Source: Candidatus Koribacter versatilis Ellin345 (GTDB lineage Bacteria > Acidobacteriota > Terriglobia > Terriglobales > Acidobacteriaceae). Taken from it: DNA of 64,000 nucleotides. Position numbers and translations under genes: made by a program. Below the pieces are notes generated by a model. It ran no database searches. It worked only from the letters and a program-made list of their open reading frames with translations, and was not told the origin of the DNA. Of this stretch, positions 27,491-35,300 are shown one piece after another; within the stretch, counting starts at the first letter, position 1; each line of letters starts with the position of its first letter. The stretch spans positions 4,526,001 to 4,590,000 of the forward strand of contig NC_008009.1 of assembly GCF_000014005.1 (NCBI RefSeq), given 5' to 3'.

Positions 27491-28018
27491 CTACTTCTTC
27501 GGGCAACTAATCACGTTGCCGCTCGCGTCCTTGCAAGTCCCCGTGTGCTGATACCCCTGGCCCTTGGTCCAGGTCGTCTCACCTTGATAAGTGTCACCAT
27601 CCTTGGCAGTGATGTCGGTCTGCCGCTCTCCGCTCACCGCTCCGTCAGCGCTGCGCTGCGACGATCCCGTGCTCTCAATGGACCCGTTCTTCCCCGTCGC
27701 CGCGAAGCCGCTCTTGTGTGTCGCGCTGCCATCGCCATTCACCGTCGTCGTGCCCCCGCGTGCGCCCTTCGCACCGTTCGGTCCGCGCCACGCGGAGCCG
27801 CCCGCAGTCGTCACTGAACCTTGGCCATCGGTGCTCGTGCGACGTCCGTGCGCGATCGCTCCACCGTTCGGCCCTTTCGCAACTGTTCCATGCGCACTGG
27901 TAACGCCACTCTGCGCGTTCTTATGCAATGTGCGCCCGTGGGCCACACCCTGCGCATTGCCGGCCACTGCCAGCGCCATCGTCATCACCGCCATCATCAG
28001 CATCCGCTTCATACTCAT
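27491..28018 (-). CDS. Small secreted Gly/Asn/Ser-rich protein
   Basis: A 175-residue protein. A Met-rich signal peptide ends near AGNAQG, followed by low-complexity sequence with repeated GPNG, AHGR and GxxT elements (VAKGPNGGAIAHGRRT and AWRGPNGAKGARGG are examples), ending with a Cys pair (GTCKDASGNVISCPKK). The composition suggests an extended secreted or surface protein. AGGAG lies six bases before the second ATG (28018) and three before the first (28021). A 16-base motif about 90 bases upstream also occurs upstream of the Spy/CpxP-like gene at 30452, hinting at shared control. No known family recognised. Confidence 0.7.
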   Translation of the reverse strand: MSMKRMLMMAVMTMALAVAGNAQGVAHGRTLHKNAQSGVTSAHGTVAKGPNGGAIAHGRRTSTDGQGSVTTAGGSAWRGPNGAKGARGGTTTVNGDGSATHKSGFAATGKNGSIESTGSSQRSADGAVSGERQTDITAKDGDTYQGETTWTKGQGYQHTGTCKDASGNVISCPKK

Positions 28019-28102
28019 CATGTGCTCCTTACAAGTGGGTTATGTGTGAGGACCGATTTCTCGTTCGCTCACTACAAGTAACCCGGCCTCAAAAGTCTCT
28101 CT

Positions 28103-28118
28103 GTAAGGAACTGTCAGG
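28103..28118 (-). promoter_or_regulatory. Shared 16-base upstream motif, copy 1
   Basis: GTAAGGAACTGTCAGG (plus-strand reading) lies about 85-100 bases upstream of the secreted-protein gene. An identical copy is found upstream of the Spy-like gene at 30973-30988. On the minus strand it reads CCTGACAGTTCCTTAC. Confidence 0.5.
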
Positions 28119-28155
28119 TGAGAAGGTGAAGTGGATAAAAGGCGAAACGGTAGCT

Positions 28156-28256
28156 CTGTCATCCTGAGCGCAGTTTCGCGAAGCCGGGGACCCCGGCGAA
28201 CGCCGTTTTTGCGTTCGATGGGGTGGGAAGCGAAACGGAGTCGAAGGACCCCTATC
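28156..28256. repeat. Dispersed intergenic repeat, copy A (with an inserted central segment)
   Basis: It begins TGTCATCCTGAGCG and ends GGAGTCGAAGGACCCCTAT, the same ends as the copies near 30379, 50506 and 52601. The centre is longer than in the others. The two halves are complementary in part (CCTGAGCG.. and ..CGGAGTCGAAGG), so the transcript can fold. Confidence 0.75.
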
Positions 28257-28275
28257 GTCTCCAGAGCGTCGAAGG

Positions 28276-29640
28276 TTACGAACGCACCGGCAACTTCACA
28301 AGCACTTCCAGCCCCCCGCCCTCGCGGTTCTTCGCCTCGACAGTTCCCCCATGCACCGCCGCGGCTCTCTGTGCAATCGACAGCCCCAGCCCTCTTCCCC
28401 CCGACTTCTCACTCCGCGACTCCGCCACGCGATAGAACGGCTCAAACAATCGCGGCAGCGCCTCCGGCGGCACGCCCGGCCCGTGGTCCCGCACTCTGAT
28501 CTCCACCCACTGTGGGTGCCCGACCCTTCCGGTGGAATCTGAAACCGCCCTCTCCTCCACTTCAACTCTTCCGTTGTCGGGTGAATATCGCAATGCGTTG
28601 CGCACAATGTTCTCCACGCAACTCTTCAGCAGCGCCGGGTTCGCCTTAATCGTCAGCGGCTCCGCTTTCAGTTCGACGCTCACATTCCGCGCCCGTCCTT
28701 CATAATTCGCGTCGCGCACAACTTCGCTCAAGACAGTTTCCAAATTCGTTGACTGAAGCTCGACCCACTTCTCGCCCGCATCCAGCCGATTGAGTGTCAA
28801 CACCTGTTCGATCAGCTGCTCCAGCTTCTGCAGATCCGCATTCATTCGCTTCATCGCCTCGGCATCGCCGCCTTCCGCGAGTTCCAGCGCGACGCGCAGC
28901 CGCGTCAATGGCGACCGCAGTTCGTGCGAAATGTCTCCCAGCATCTGCCGCTGCGATTGCATCAGGGCCTCAATGCGCGCCGCCATCACATCGAATTCTT
29001 CCGCCAGCGAAACCAGTTCGTCTTTTCTCGGAGCCAGCGCTGGTGCGGCTCGGGCGCTCAAGTCTCCCGCTGCGATCCTTCGCGTCGCATGTTGCAAAAC
29101 CTCCACCGGGCGCGCAATATACCGCGCCAGCGCAAAGCACAACCCGCTCGCGAAAAGCAGGATCAGCATCGCGCGCGTCAGCACCGCCGATAGCGGCAAT
29201 TGCCGCACCATGCGCCGCGGATGCAACGCCCTCCCGACTACAACAAACTTCCCGCGCGGCGTATCCACCACTGCCGCACACTGCCATGCCAGCCGGATAC
29301 GGCACTCCGTCCGTCCCGACGCGCGTGCTTCCTCCAACAGTCCCTGCTGAAACGGCGTGAGGGCCCCGCCGCGAATCCGTTCTCCGTCGGGCCCGAACAG
29401 CGTCGTTTGAATTTCGCGCGCTTGTTCCGTGGACGTCAGGAACTGGTCCAGTCCCGCGTCTCCGCCCAGCAAATACGACTGCACCACATTGCGCGAATAC
29501 AAATCGCCAAAATTCGATGCCCACTGCCGCAACACCGGCGTGCCCGTAAGAAACACCGCAATAAACACCGACGCGACCGTGAGCAAAATCGACGTCAGCC
29601 AGAACCACAGGAAGATCTTTCCGAAGAGGCTCTTCATCAT
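28276..29640 (-). CDS. CpxA-like sensor histidine kinase
   Basis: A 454-residue kinase with a transmembrane helix at about 8-28, a periplasmic segment to about 155 and a second helix at about 156-176. A HAMP linker follows (RPVEVLQHATRRIAAGDLSARA). The HisKA domain has the phospho-acceptor in DISHELRSPLTRLRVALELA (His about 237), and the HATPase domain has NIVRNALRYSP, RDHGPGVP and GGRGLGLSIA. It starts three bases after the response-regulator stop. The gene order spy-like, regulator, kinase and the sequence style resemble the Cpx envelope-stress system, in which the kinase senses misfolded periplasmic protein. Confidence 0.9.
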   Translation of the reverse strand: MMKSLFGKIFLWFWLTSILLTVASVFIAVFLTGTPVLRQWASNFGDLYSRNVVQSYLLGGDAGLDQFLTSTEQAREIQTTLFGPDGERIRGGALTPFQQGLLEEARASGRTECRIRLAWQCAAVVDTPRGKFVVVGRALHPRRMVRQLPLSAVLTRAMLILLFASGLCFALARYIARPVEVLQHATRRIAAGDLSARAAPALAPRKDELVSLAEEFDVMAARIEALMQSQRQMLGDISHELRSPLTRLRVALELAEGGDAEAMKRMNADLQKLEQLIEQVLTLNRLDAGEKWVELQSTNLETVLSEVVRDANYEGRARNVSVELKAEPLTIKANPALLKSCVENIVRNALRYSPDNGRVEVEERAVSDSTGRVGHPQWVEIRVRDHGPGVPPEALPRLFEPFYRVAESRSEKSGGRGLGLSIAQRAAAVHGGTVEAKNREGGGLEVLVKLPVRS

Positions 29641-29643
29641 CCT

Positions 29644-30333
29644 TCAGCGCGCGTTGTACACGTATCCCGCACCACGCACGCTCTTGATCCTCTCTGCCAG
29701 CCCATACTTCGCGCCCAGCTTCTTCCTCAAATTGCTGATGTGCATATCAATGCTGCGATCGAGAAATGCCACCTCGCGTCCCAGCGCCTTCTCCGCCAGT
29801 TCATCGCGCGAAACCGTCTTCCCTGCCGCGCGCACCAGCACCAGCAGCACCTCATACTCGGCGCTCGTCAATTCGATTGGATTCCCTTCCTGCATCACCA
29901 CACGCTTGTTGTGATCGATGTGCAGGTCCCCCACACGAAACACATCCGGCACTCCCTGGTCCGGCACCCGTCGCAAAATCGCGCGGATTCTCGCAATCAG
30001 TTCTCGCGGACTGAACGGCTTAGCGACGTAATCATCCGCGCCAACCTCTAATCCCTTGATGCGATAGCGCTCCTCACCGCGCGCCGTCAGCATGATTACC
30101 GGTATCTTCGACTTCTCACGGATCTTCGCCAGCGTCTCAATGCCATTGCCTCCCGGCAGCATCACGTCAAGGATCACCAGGCTCCACGGCTCGGTCGTCG
30201 CGCGATGCAATCCGCTCCCCGCATCGTGCACCGCCGTCATCTCGATCGCCTCGCGCTCCATCGCGCGTGCCAACAGCGAACACAACTCCTCGTCATCATC
30301 CACCAGCAACACCGACACACGTTCGATGGTCAT
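29644..30333 (-). CDS. CpxR-like OmpR-family response regulator
   Basis: A 229-residue regulator with a receiver domain (about 8-118) and an OmpR winged helix (about 130-227). Receiver residues are DDDEE, phospho-Asp in LVILDVMLPGG (about 54), Thr in MLTARGEE and Lys in YVAKPFSPREL. The winged helix ends RSIDMHISNLRKKLG and IKSVRGAGYVYN. It forms one operon with the following kinase. A perfect inverted repeat TGACAG-TAC-CTGTCA lies 36-50 bases before its start, which could be its own binding site. The Spy/CpxP-like gene is just upstream on the same strand. Confidence 0.93.
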   Translation of the reverse strand: MTIERVSVLLVDDDEELCSLLARAMEREAIEMTAVHDAGSGLHRATTEPWSLVILDVMLPGGNGIETLAKIREKSKIPVIMLTARGEERYRIKGLEVGADDYVAKPFSPRELIARIRAILRRVPDQGVPDVFRVGDLHIDHNKRVVMQEGNPIELTSAEYEVLLVLVRAAGKTVSRDELAEKALGREVAFLDRSIDMHISNLRKKLGAKYGLAERIKSVRGAGYVYNAR

Positions 30334-30368
30334 AAGTCAAAAGTCGCGCCCATTCTACCTGCGCGGTG

Positions 30369-30383
30369 TGTGACAGTACCTGT
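30369..30383. promoter_or_regulatory. Inverted repeat upstream of the CpxR-like gene
   Basis: TGACAG-TAC-CTGTCA is a perfect 6+3+6 palindrome. The TGACAG half-site is also found in the 16-base motif upstream of the Spy-like and secreted-protein genes. The right half overlaps the first bases of dispersed repeat copy B, so part of the symmetry may come from that repeat. Confidence 0.4.
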
Positions 30384-30430
30384 CATCCCGAGCGGAGTCG
30401 CGCAGCGACGGAGTCGAAGGACCCCTATCG
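30379..30430. repeat. Dispersed intergenic repeat, copy B
   Basis: TGTCATCCCGAGCGGAG at the left end and GGAGTCGAAGGACCCCTAT at the right end match copies A, C and D. It lies between the Spy-like and response-regulator genes. Boundaries are approximate. Confidence 0.75.
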
Positions 30431-30451
30431 CCACGCCACTCTCAGAGAACC

Positions 30452-30901
30452 TCACAACTCTTCCCCCAAATTCTCCAACCGCTCCTGCACTCCCTCATGA
30501 CACTGCTCGATCATCTTGTTGACCTTCGTCCGCTGCTCCGGTGTCAGCACCGTGAATATCTTCGTTCTTACTTTCTCGCGCTCGACGATCGCGTCCACAT
30601 ACAGAGACGAATTACTCTCTGCCACACTGCGCACTTTCGCCTCGTCAAACGTGTTCATCGTCCGCAACTCCACGCGCTCGGCCTCCGCGCGCTGTACCAG
30701 CGCCTGGATATTCGGCTTCTCGTCTTTCAAAACCTGCTTGATCTGCTCTCGCTGCTGATCCGTGATATCCAGGTCCGCCATAATGTGCCGCACCCAGAAG
30801 TTCCGTGCCCCGTGACGCCGCAGCATCCCCGCGCTCTGCGCCGTCGCTGCCACCACTCCAACCAGCACCACCGCTGCCACCGCCAACCAAATCTTTTTCA
30901 T
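30452..30901 (-). CDS. Spy/CpxP-like periplasmic protein
   Basis: A 149-residue exported protein with a signal peptide (MKKIWLAVAAVVLVGVVAATAQS). The helical remainder has the LTxxQ signature of the Spy/CpxP/heavy-metal-sensor family twice: LDITDQQREQI near residue 47 and VLTPEQRTKV near 118. Family members are periplasmic ATP-independent chaperones or sensors that bind the Cpx kinase. It is the first gene of a minus-strand group followed by the CpxR-like regulator and CpxA-like kinase, so a feedback role is likely. The AAGG before the start is acceptable. In Escherichia coli cpxP is divergent from cpxRA; here it is in the same direction. Confidence 0.85.
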   Translation of the reverse strand: MKKIWLAVAAVVLVGVVAATAQSAGMLRRHGARNFWVRHIMADLDITDQQREQIKQVLKDEKPNIQALVQRAEAERVELRTMNTFDEAKVRSVAESNSSLYVDAIVEREKVRTKIFTVLTPEQRTKVNKMIEQCHEGVQERLENLGEEL

Positions 30902-30972
30902 AACCCTTCTCCTCGACTTCGCCCTTGATGGGTTCTGTCACTCCAGTTGACGTCCGAACCCATCCCTTTAAG

Positions 30973-30988
30973 GTAAGGAACTGTCAGG
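30973..30988 (-). promoter_or_regulatory. Shared 16-base upstream motif, copy 2
   Basis: GTAAGGAACTGTCAGG, identical to the copy at 28103-28118, lies about 72-87 bases upstream of the Spy-like gene. It includes the TGACAG half-site on the minus strand. Confidence 0.5.
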
Positions 30989-30990
30989 AC

Positions 30991-31015
30991 AAAAAAACGG
31001 CGCCCGAAGGCGCCG
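30991..31015 (-). terminator. Rho-independent terminator of the phosphoesterase gene
   Basis: A seven-bp stem (CGGCGCC/GGCGCCG) closed by a TTCG tetraloop on the minus strand is followed by seven T. It lies 22 bases after the stop at 31038. Confidence 0.92.
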
Positions 31016-31037
31016 CTCATTGGGAAAGAAAACTCAA

Positions 31038-32225
31038 CTAGAACGTAAACATGTCCTTCATCTCAATCGTTGCACCCGGCGCGGAGTTCCGCGAATTCAG
31101 GTTCGGCAGCGTCCAGTTCCACTGGATAAACCGCAAGAGTGAAACCAAGTCCATCTGCACATGCGAGATGTATCCAGTCTTCGCGTACGGCGAGATCACC
31201 ATCATAGGTATCCGCATCCCATCCAAGTTTCCGCCCACCGTTGGCGGAGGCACGTGATCGTAGAACCCGCCGCTCTCGTCCCACACCACCACCACCGCGC
31301 AGTCCGGCCACACCGGCGACTTCTGGATTCGCTGCACCAGCTTGTCGAGATACTCCGCGCACGTCGTAATCGAACTGTTTCCCGGATGGCAGTTATGTCC
31401 GCCGCCCGGATTCACGAACGAAACTGACGGCAGCGTCCCACCGTCCAGTTGCGAATAGAAGAGCGAAATGTCCTGTAAATTCGCGCTGTTTTGCGTGCTC
31501 GTGAAGTACTGGAACGGGTTCTCCGTCGCCACGTAATCGCCGCAAACGCCATACTGCTCGTGGAACCAGCTCCACGTCACGCCGGCTGTAGTCATTTCGT
31601 CGCCGACATTCTTGTTCGTCAGCGCCTTCGCATCCGGGTCCGTCTTGTTGCACGGTCCGTAGGACGGCTGTACCCCGAATTCGTTCCCCGTACCTTGCGC
31701 CGAGATCATCATCAGTGCGAGGTTCGGCTCCGTTCCAACATCCGGCATAAAGAAGTTGTCGGCTAGCGCGAACTGTCCGGCGTAATTCCAGATCGTATCC
31801 ACGCCGGGAATCGTGCTGTCGTAATGCCCCATCGACACGTTGGTCTGCTCAGCGACCGCGAACCCATCCATCTTTCCGCCGTTGATGCTCGCATTGTAGT
31901 ACTTCGCGCCGTGCGGCATGTCCGCGGGAAATGGATCAGTTAGCAAGTACGGCGTGACCGTACCGCCACCGCTCGCGCTCGCCTGCGTGTATCCCGGCGA
32001 ACCTGATGACAACGGGTCCATCACGCCCGGATACGTCGCAAACAACGAATCGAACGAATGGTTCTGCAGGATCAGCACAATCACCCGCTTCACCGGAGAA
32101 ACCGCGGTCCCGCCGGTTCCCGGTCCGGGTGTTGAACTCACTGCCATCGGTCCGCGACATCCTGCGGCCGCCATCATTAAAACTGCCAAGCCAACTACGA
32201 AACTCCAGCTCTTTCTCATGTTCAT
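31038..32225 (-). CDS. Phospholipase C/acid phosphatase-family phosphoesterase lipoprotein
   Basis: A 395-residue protein of the PF04185 family. The signal peptide ends in a lipobox (MMAAAGC), so the mature protein should be lipid-anchored. The family start is seen as VIVLILQNHSFDSLFATYPGV, with the metal-binding Asn/His pair. DNFFMPDVGTEPN (metal-region) comes in the middle, and VVVWDESGGFYDHVPPP near the C-terminus carries Asp and His ligands. Relatives hydrolyse phosphatidylcholine or other phosphomonoesters and diesters; the exact substrate is not determinable. Start 32225 (or 32219) is chosen as it begins the signal peptide; the frame is open to 32288. A strong terminator follows. Confidence 0.85.
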   Translation of the reverse strand: MNMRKSWSFVVGLAVLMMAAAGCRGPMAVSSTPGPGTGGTAVSPVKRVIVLILQNHSFDSLFATYPGVMDPLSSGSPGYTQASASGGGTVTPYLLTDPFPADMPHGAKYYNASINGGKMDGFAVAEQTNVSMGHYDSTIPGVDTIWNYAGQFALADNFFMPDVGTEPNLALMMISAQGTGNEFGVQPSYGPCNKTDPDAKALTNKNVGDEMTTAGVTWSWFHEQYGVCGDYVATENPFQYFTSTQNSANLQDISLFYSQLDGGTLPSVSFVNPGGGHNCHPGNSSITTCAEYLDKLVQRIQKSPVWPDCAVVVVWDESGGFYDHVPPPTVGGNLDGMRIPMMVISPYAKTGYISHVQMDLVSLLRFIQWNWTLPNLNSRNSAPGATIEMKDMFTF

Positions 32226-32605
32226 CCAGGGGGAAGTGGCTCGCTGCCTTTGAGAGCAGCCCAGCTTCAAACGCAAACGCCCTGCCAACCTCGGAATGTC
32301 TTCCCCGAGATCACCAAGGCATTCACCTTTCAGCGGCTTAGATGAGTGCTGCCTCTGCTCGCGCTGCTCGCCTCAAGGGCGAAAATGTGTCAGTGTGAGT
32401 ACCGGGATGCTCATTGTGAGTCCCTCAACTCCTCTGGATGCTTCAACCTTTATCCGCACCACGGATAGGCGAGAGTGTTCAGCCCCGAACAGCCCACCTA
32501 TTTCCAATCCCACCTTCCAAGCGGTAACCTGTCTGCAACAAGTTTCATCTGAGTAGCTGAGCTCAATCCTCTGGCCAATTCATCAGCCGATAAATCGGAG
32601 CAGGC

Positions 32606-33250
32606 ATGTCCCCCAGCAAGTCGGTTTTCCTTTGCGTAATCCTGGCGCTCGCCTCGGCCTGTGCCCTGGCGCAATCCGATCCCAGCGCGGCCCTCAATTC
32701 TTTGGAACAAACGGCTCGCAACTCCGTTGGCGATCTCCAACACCTCCGCGTGGAAAAGTGGAAAGCCGACGGCAACGTCAAGAAAGCCGCCCAGTCCGAT
32801 AGCGACTCCATCCAGCGCAACATGACCTCGGCATTGCCCGAGCTCATCGCCGGAGTTCGTTCCAATCCGCAGAACCTCAACGCCAACTTCAAGCTCTATC
32901 GCAACCTCAACGTGCTCTACGAGGTGTTCGCGCGCTTCGCGGAAACCGCCGGCGCGTTTGGCGCCCGCGAGGAGTATGAAGTCATCGCCAAGGACCTTGA
33001 CGGCATAGACTCCGCTCGTCGCGCGCTGGCCGACCGCATGGATACGTTAACCACCTCCGCCGAAACCGAACTCACCCAGTTCCGCTCGCAGGCCAAGTCC
33101 GCCCAGACTGCCGTCACCACCGCCCCGCCGAAGAAGATCGTGATCGACGACAGCGTGCAGGAAAAGAAGCCAGCGGCGAAGAAAAAGGCCAAACCCGCGA
33201 CAACGGCCCCCACAACCGGTGACAGCTCCGCCTCCAGCGCCCCGAAATAG
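32606..33250 (+). CDS. Hypothetical exported protein with Lys/Ala-rich tail
   Basis: A 214-residue protein with a signal peptide (SVFLCVILALASACALAQ), a mostly helical body (about 25-160) and a Lys/Ala/Thr-rich low-complexity tail (about 175-214, KKPAAKKKAKPATT). The body contains no recognised motif. It is followed by a strong rho-independent terminator and stands alone. No family assigned. Confidence 0.7.
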   Translation: MSPSKSVFLCVILALASACALAQSDPSAALNSLEQTARNSVGDLQHLRVEKWKADGNVKKAAQSDSDSIQRNMTSALPELIAGVRSNPQNLNANFKLYRNLNVLYEVFARFAETAGAFGAREEYEVIAKDLDGIDSARRALADRMDTLTTSAETELTQFRSQAKSAQTAVTTAPPKKIVIDDSVQEKKPAAKKKAKPATTAPTTGDSSASSAPK

Positions 33251-33282
33251 CCCATAAGCCCTCCAGAATCAACAAATAAAAG

Positions 33283-33314
33283 GGCGACCCGCAAATGGGT
33301 CGCCTCTTGTTTTT
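33283..33314 (+). terminator. Rho-independent terminator
   Basis: An eight-bp perfect stem (GGCGACCC/GGGTCGCC, 33283-33304) with a six-base loop is followed by TCTTGTTTTT. It ends the hypothetical gene at 32606-33250. Confidence 0.92.
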
Positions 33315-33724
33315 CTCTGTCTATATTCAGAATATCAAGCCAGCACCGGAAAAATTGCACTTTTTCGAACTTTATATCTTCCGCGAATTCAGCAACTTAC
33401 CCCCAATTTCGCCAATTTTGTGACTTGACAACAATTTTTGTCACTCGCCACGCCCGTGTCGGGTTCCCACGTCGCGCCCACCCCCTCACCCCCGCCCGCA
33501 CGTCCACTCCCCTCGCTTGTTATTCAGAGGAGCGAAGCGACGATGACTCTGCTGTTTCTTTCTACACACCAGAGTCTCTCAGGAACTTTCGTCCCTCAGT
33601 TGGTGTCTTTACCTATGCACGTGAGGGTGGACCGGGGATTCCCGGAAGTAACTCTCTTTTACCTGGGCCGAGTTGCACAAAGATTGTTGCTGCGCGTGAA
33701 TCGAATTATGATTGAGGTGACGCC
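33315..33724. other. Intergenic region upstream of the ECF sigma factor
   Basis: About 410 bases without a credible gene. It holds a C-rich tract near 33475-33515, a degenerate piece of the dispersed repeat near 33530-33550 (GGAGCGAAGCGACGATGACT) and the candidate ECF promoter at 33582-33610. Confidence 0.6.
33582..33610 (+). promoter_or_regulatory. Candidate ECF-type promoter for the sigma operon
   Basis: GGAACTT (33582-33588) is followed after 16 bases by GTCTTT (33605-33610). This resembles the sigma-E type consensus GGAACTT-N16-GTCTAA. It lies about 115 bases before the sigma gene start and would allow autoregulation. Confidence 0.45.
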
Positions 33725-34459
33725 GTGAGTGTCATGGCGGGTGCATCAGTGTCGGATCTCGCTAGCGCGATCGCAATTCGCAACGAAGAAGGTGCCATCG
33801 TTGCCGAGCTTAAGGCCGGCTCCGAGGACGCCTACTCGTGGCTGATCGCGCAGTACAACCAGCCGATCTACAGCCTCGTGTACCGGATCCTCGACGATCC
33901 TTCCGACGCTGCCGATACTACGCAGGAAGTCTTCATCAAGGTCTTCCGCGGCATCAAACGCTTCAACTCTGAGTCGAGCCTGAAGACGTGGATCTACCGC
34001 ATCGCGCTCCATGAGGCTTCGAACCGCCGACGTTGGTTCTTCCGTCATAAGGCGAAGGAAGCCTCGATCGAAGCCGGCCCCGAGACCGAAGAACATAGCC
34101 ACCCGATCGGACTCAAGGACACATTGGTGGACGACTCCGAGTCTCCGTTCGACACCGTCTTCCATACGGAAGTAAGTGCCAAGGTGGAAGAAGAGCTCAA
34201 GAACTTGCAGGAGCCTTATCGCACCACCGTCATCCTGCGCGACATTGAAGAGCTCTCGTACGAGCAGATTGCCGAGATTACCGAAACTTCGCTCGGCACC
34301 GTGAAGTCAAGATTGGTACGTGGGCGCGAAGCGCTGAAAAAGCGGCTGACGCGCTATGTGAAAGAAATGGGCCCCGAACTCGGTTTGTGCGATCCGGCCG
34401 AAAAAAAGCGGCCGCCGTCATCCGCCACTGGAAGCAAGGGTATTGAGGTTCAGTTATGA
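33725..34459 (+). CDS. ECF-family RNA polymerase sigma factor
   Basis: A 244-residue RpoE-like sigma factor. Region 2 lies at about 30-100 (YNQPIYSLVYRILDDPSDAADTTQEVFIKVF) and region 4 at about 165-220 (LPEPYRTTVILRD-like sequence, then SYEQIAEITETSLGTVKSRLVRGREAL). Between them is a charged linker of about 45 residues. Start is GTG at 33725 with AGGTG six bases before. The stop overlaps the anti-sigma gene start by four bases (ATGA), the usual arrangement for a sigma/anti-sigma pair. A sigma-E-like promoter upstream suggests autoregulation. Confidence 0.95.
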   Translation: MSVMAGASVSDLASAIAIRNEEGAIVAELKAGSEDAYSWLIAQYNQPIYSLVYRILDDPSDAADTTQEVFIKVFRGIKRFNSESSLKTWIYRIALHEASNRRRWFFRHKAKEASIEAGPETEEHSHPIGLKDTLVDDSESPFDTVFHTEVSAKVEEELKNLQEPYRTTVILRDIEELSYEQIAEITETSLGTVKSRLVRGREALKKRLTRYVKEMGPELGLCDPAEKKRPPSSATGSKGIEVQL

Positions 34460-35121
34460 AGTGTTCCGACACGAGGCCGCTGTTGTCGCTGTACCTCGAT
34501 GGGGCAACATCGCGCGAACAGCGCTCCGCCATCGAGCTGCACATCAAGACTTGCGACGCCTGCAGTGATCAGTACCGGCAGTTGCGTCGCACTCACACGC
34601 TGGTTGCCGCCGTTGGGCGTAAACCGGCGCCTCCGGACCTCGCGCTCCGTCTGCGCGTCGCCCTCTCGCAGGAGATCGCCGCCTCACGCCGTTCGCCATG
34701 GACCGGCATCGCCGTCCGCATCGAAAACGCATTCAACGCTTTCATGGTTCCCGCCGCTGCGGGCGTCGTGACCGCCGTCATTGTCTTCGGGCTGCTGATC
34801 GGACTGCTCGTCCCGACCGCCATGCGCAACTCCAACGACGTCCCAACCATGCTCTACACTCCGCCGGAAATTTCCTACTCTCCGTTCGGTCTCAGCATGG
34901 GTTCGGTCAACGCCGATTCGCTCGTCGTGGAAGCGTATGTCGATTCCAACGGCCGTGTGCAGGATTTCAGGATCCTCTCTTCGCCCGGCGACACCAAGGA
35001 CCTGACGCCAGAATTGAAGAACATGCTGATCTTCACCACCTTCAAGCCGGCCACGGCCTTCGGCCAGCCAACTTCAGGAAGGGCGATCCTGTCGTTCTCG
35101 AACATCCAGGTGAAGGGCTAA
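34456..35121 (+). CDS. Zinc-finger anti-sigma factor with TonB-C-like periplasmic domain
   Basis: A 221-residue membrane protein. The cytoplasmic N-terminus is a zinc-binding anti-sigma domain (C3, H29, C33, C36: HIKTCDAC). One transmembrane helix follows at about 92-118. The periplasmic part (about 145-221) has the pattern of a TonB C-terminal domain: VVEAYVDSNGRVQDFRILS, then LKNMLIFTTFKPATAFGQP and RAILSFS. Translation is coupled to the sigma gene by a four-base overlap. It should hold the sigma factor inactive until an envelope signal is received by the outer domain. Confidence 0.88.
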   Translation: MKCSDTRPLLSLYLDGATSREQRSAIELHIKTCDACSDQYRQLRRTHTLVAAVGRKPAPPDLALRLRVALSQEIAASRRSPWTGIAVRIENAFNAFMVPAAAGVVTAVIVFGLLIGLLVPTAMRNSNDVPTMLYTPPEISYSPFGLSMGSVNADSLVVEAYVDSNGRVQDFRILSSPGDTKDLTPELKNMLIFTTFKPATAFGQPTSGRAILSFSNIQVKG

Positions 35122-35141
35122 GTTAGATTGGTTATAAAGCA

Positions 35142-35165
35142 AACGCCGGATGCGTCCGGCGTTTT
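35142..35165 (+). terminator. Rho-independent terminator of the sigma/anti-sigma operon
   Basis: An eight-bp stem ACGCCGGA/TCCGGCGT (35143-35162) with a TGCG loop is followed by TTTTG, about 20 bases after the anti-sigma stop. Confidence 0.85.
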
Positions 35166-35300
35166 GCTATGCAAATCCGACAACTCTCCGACTTGGGAAT
35201 CGTCTAACCCACGTCCCCAGCGTACGGAGGCATCTCTCGCCTCCGCTGCGGCAAACGGGATACACTTATAAAAAGAATCCACACGCTGGAATCTTCCTAT

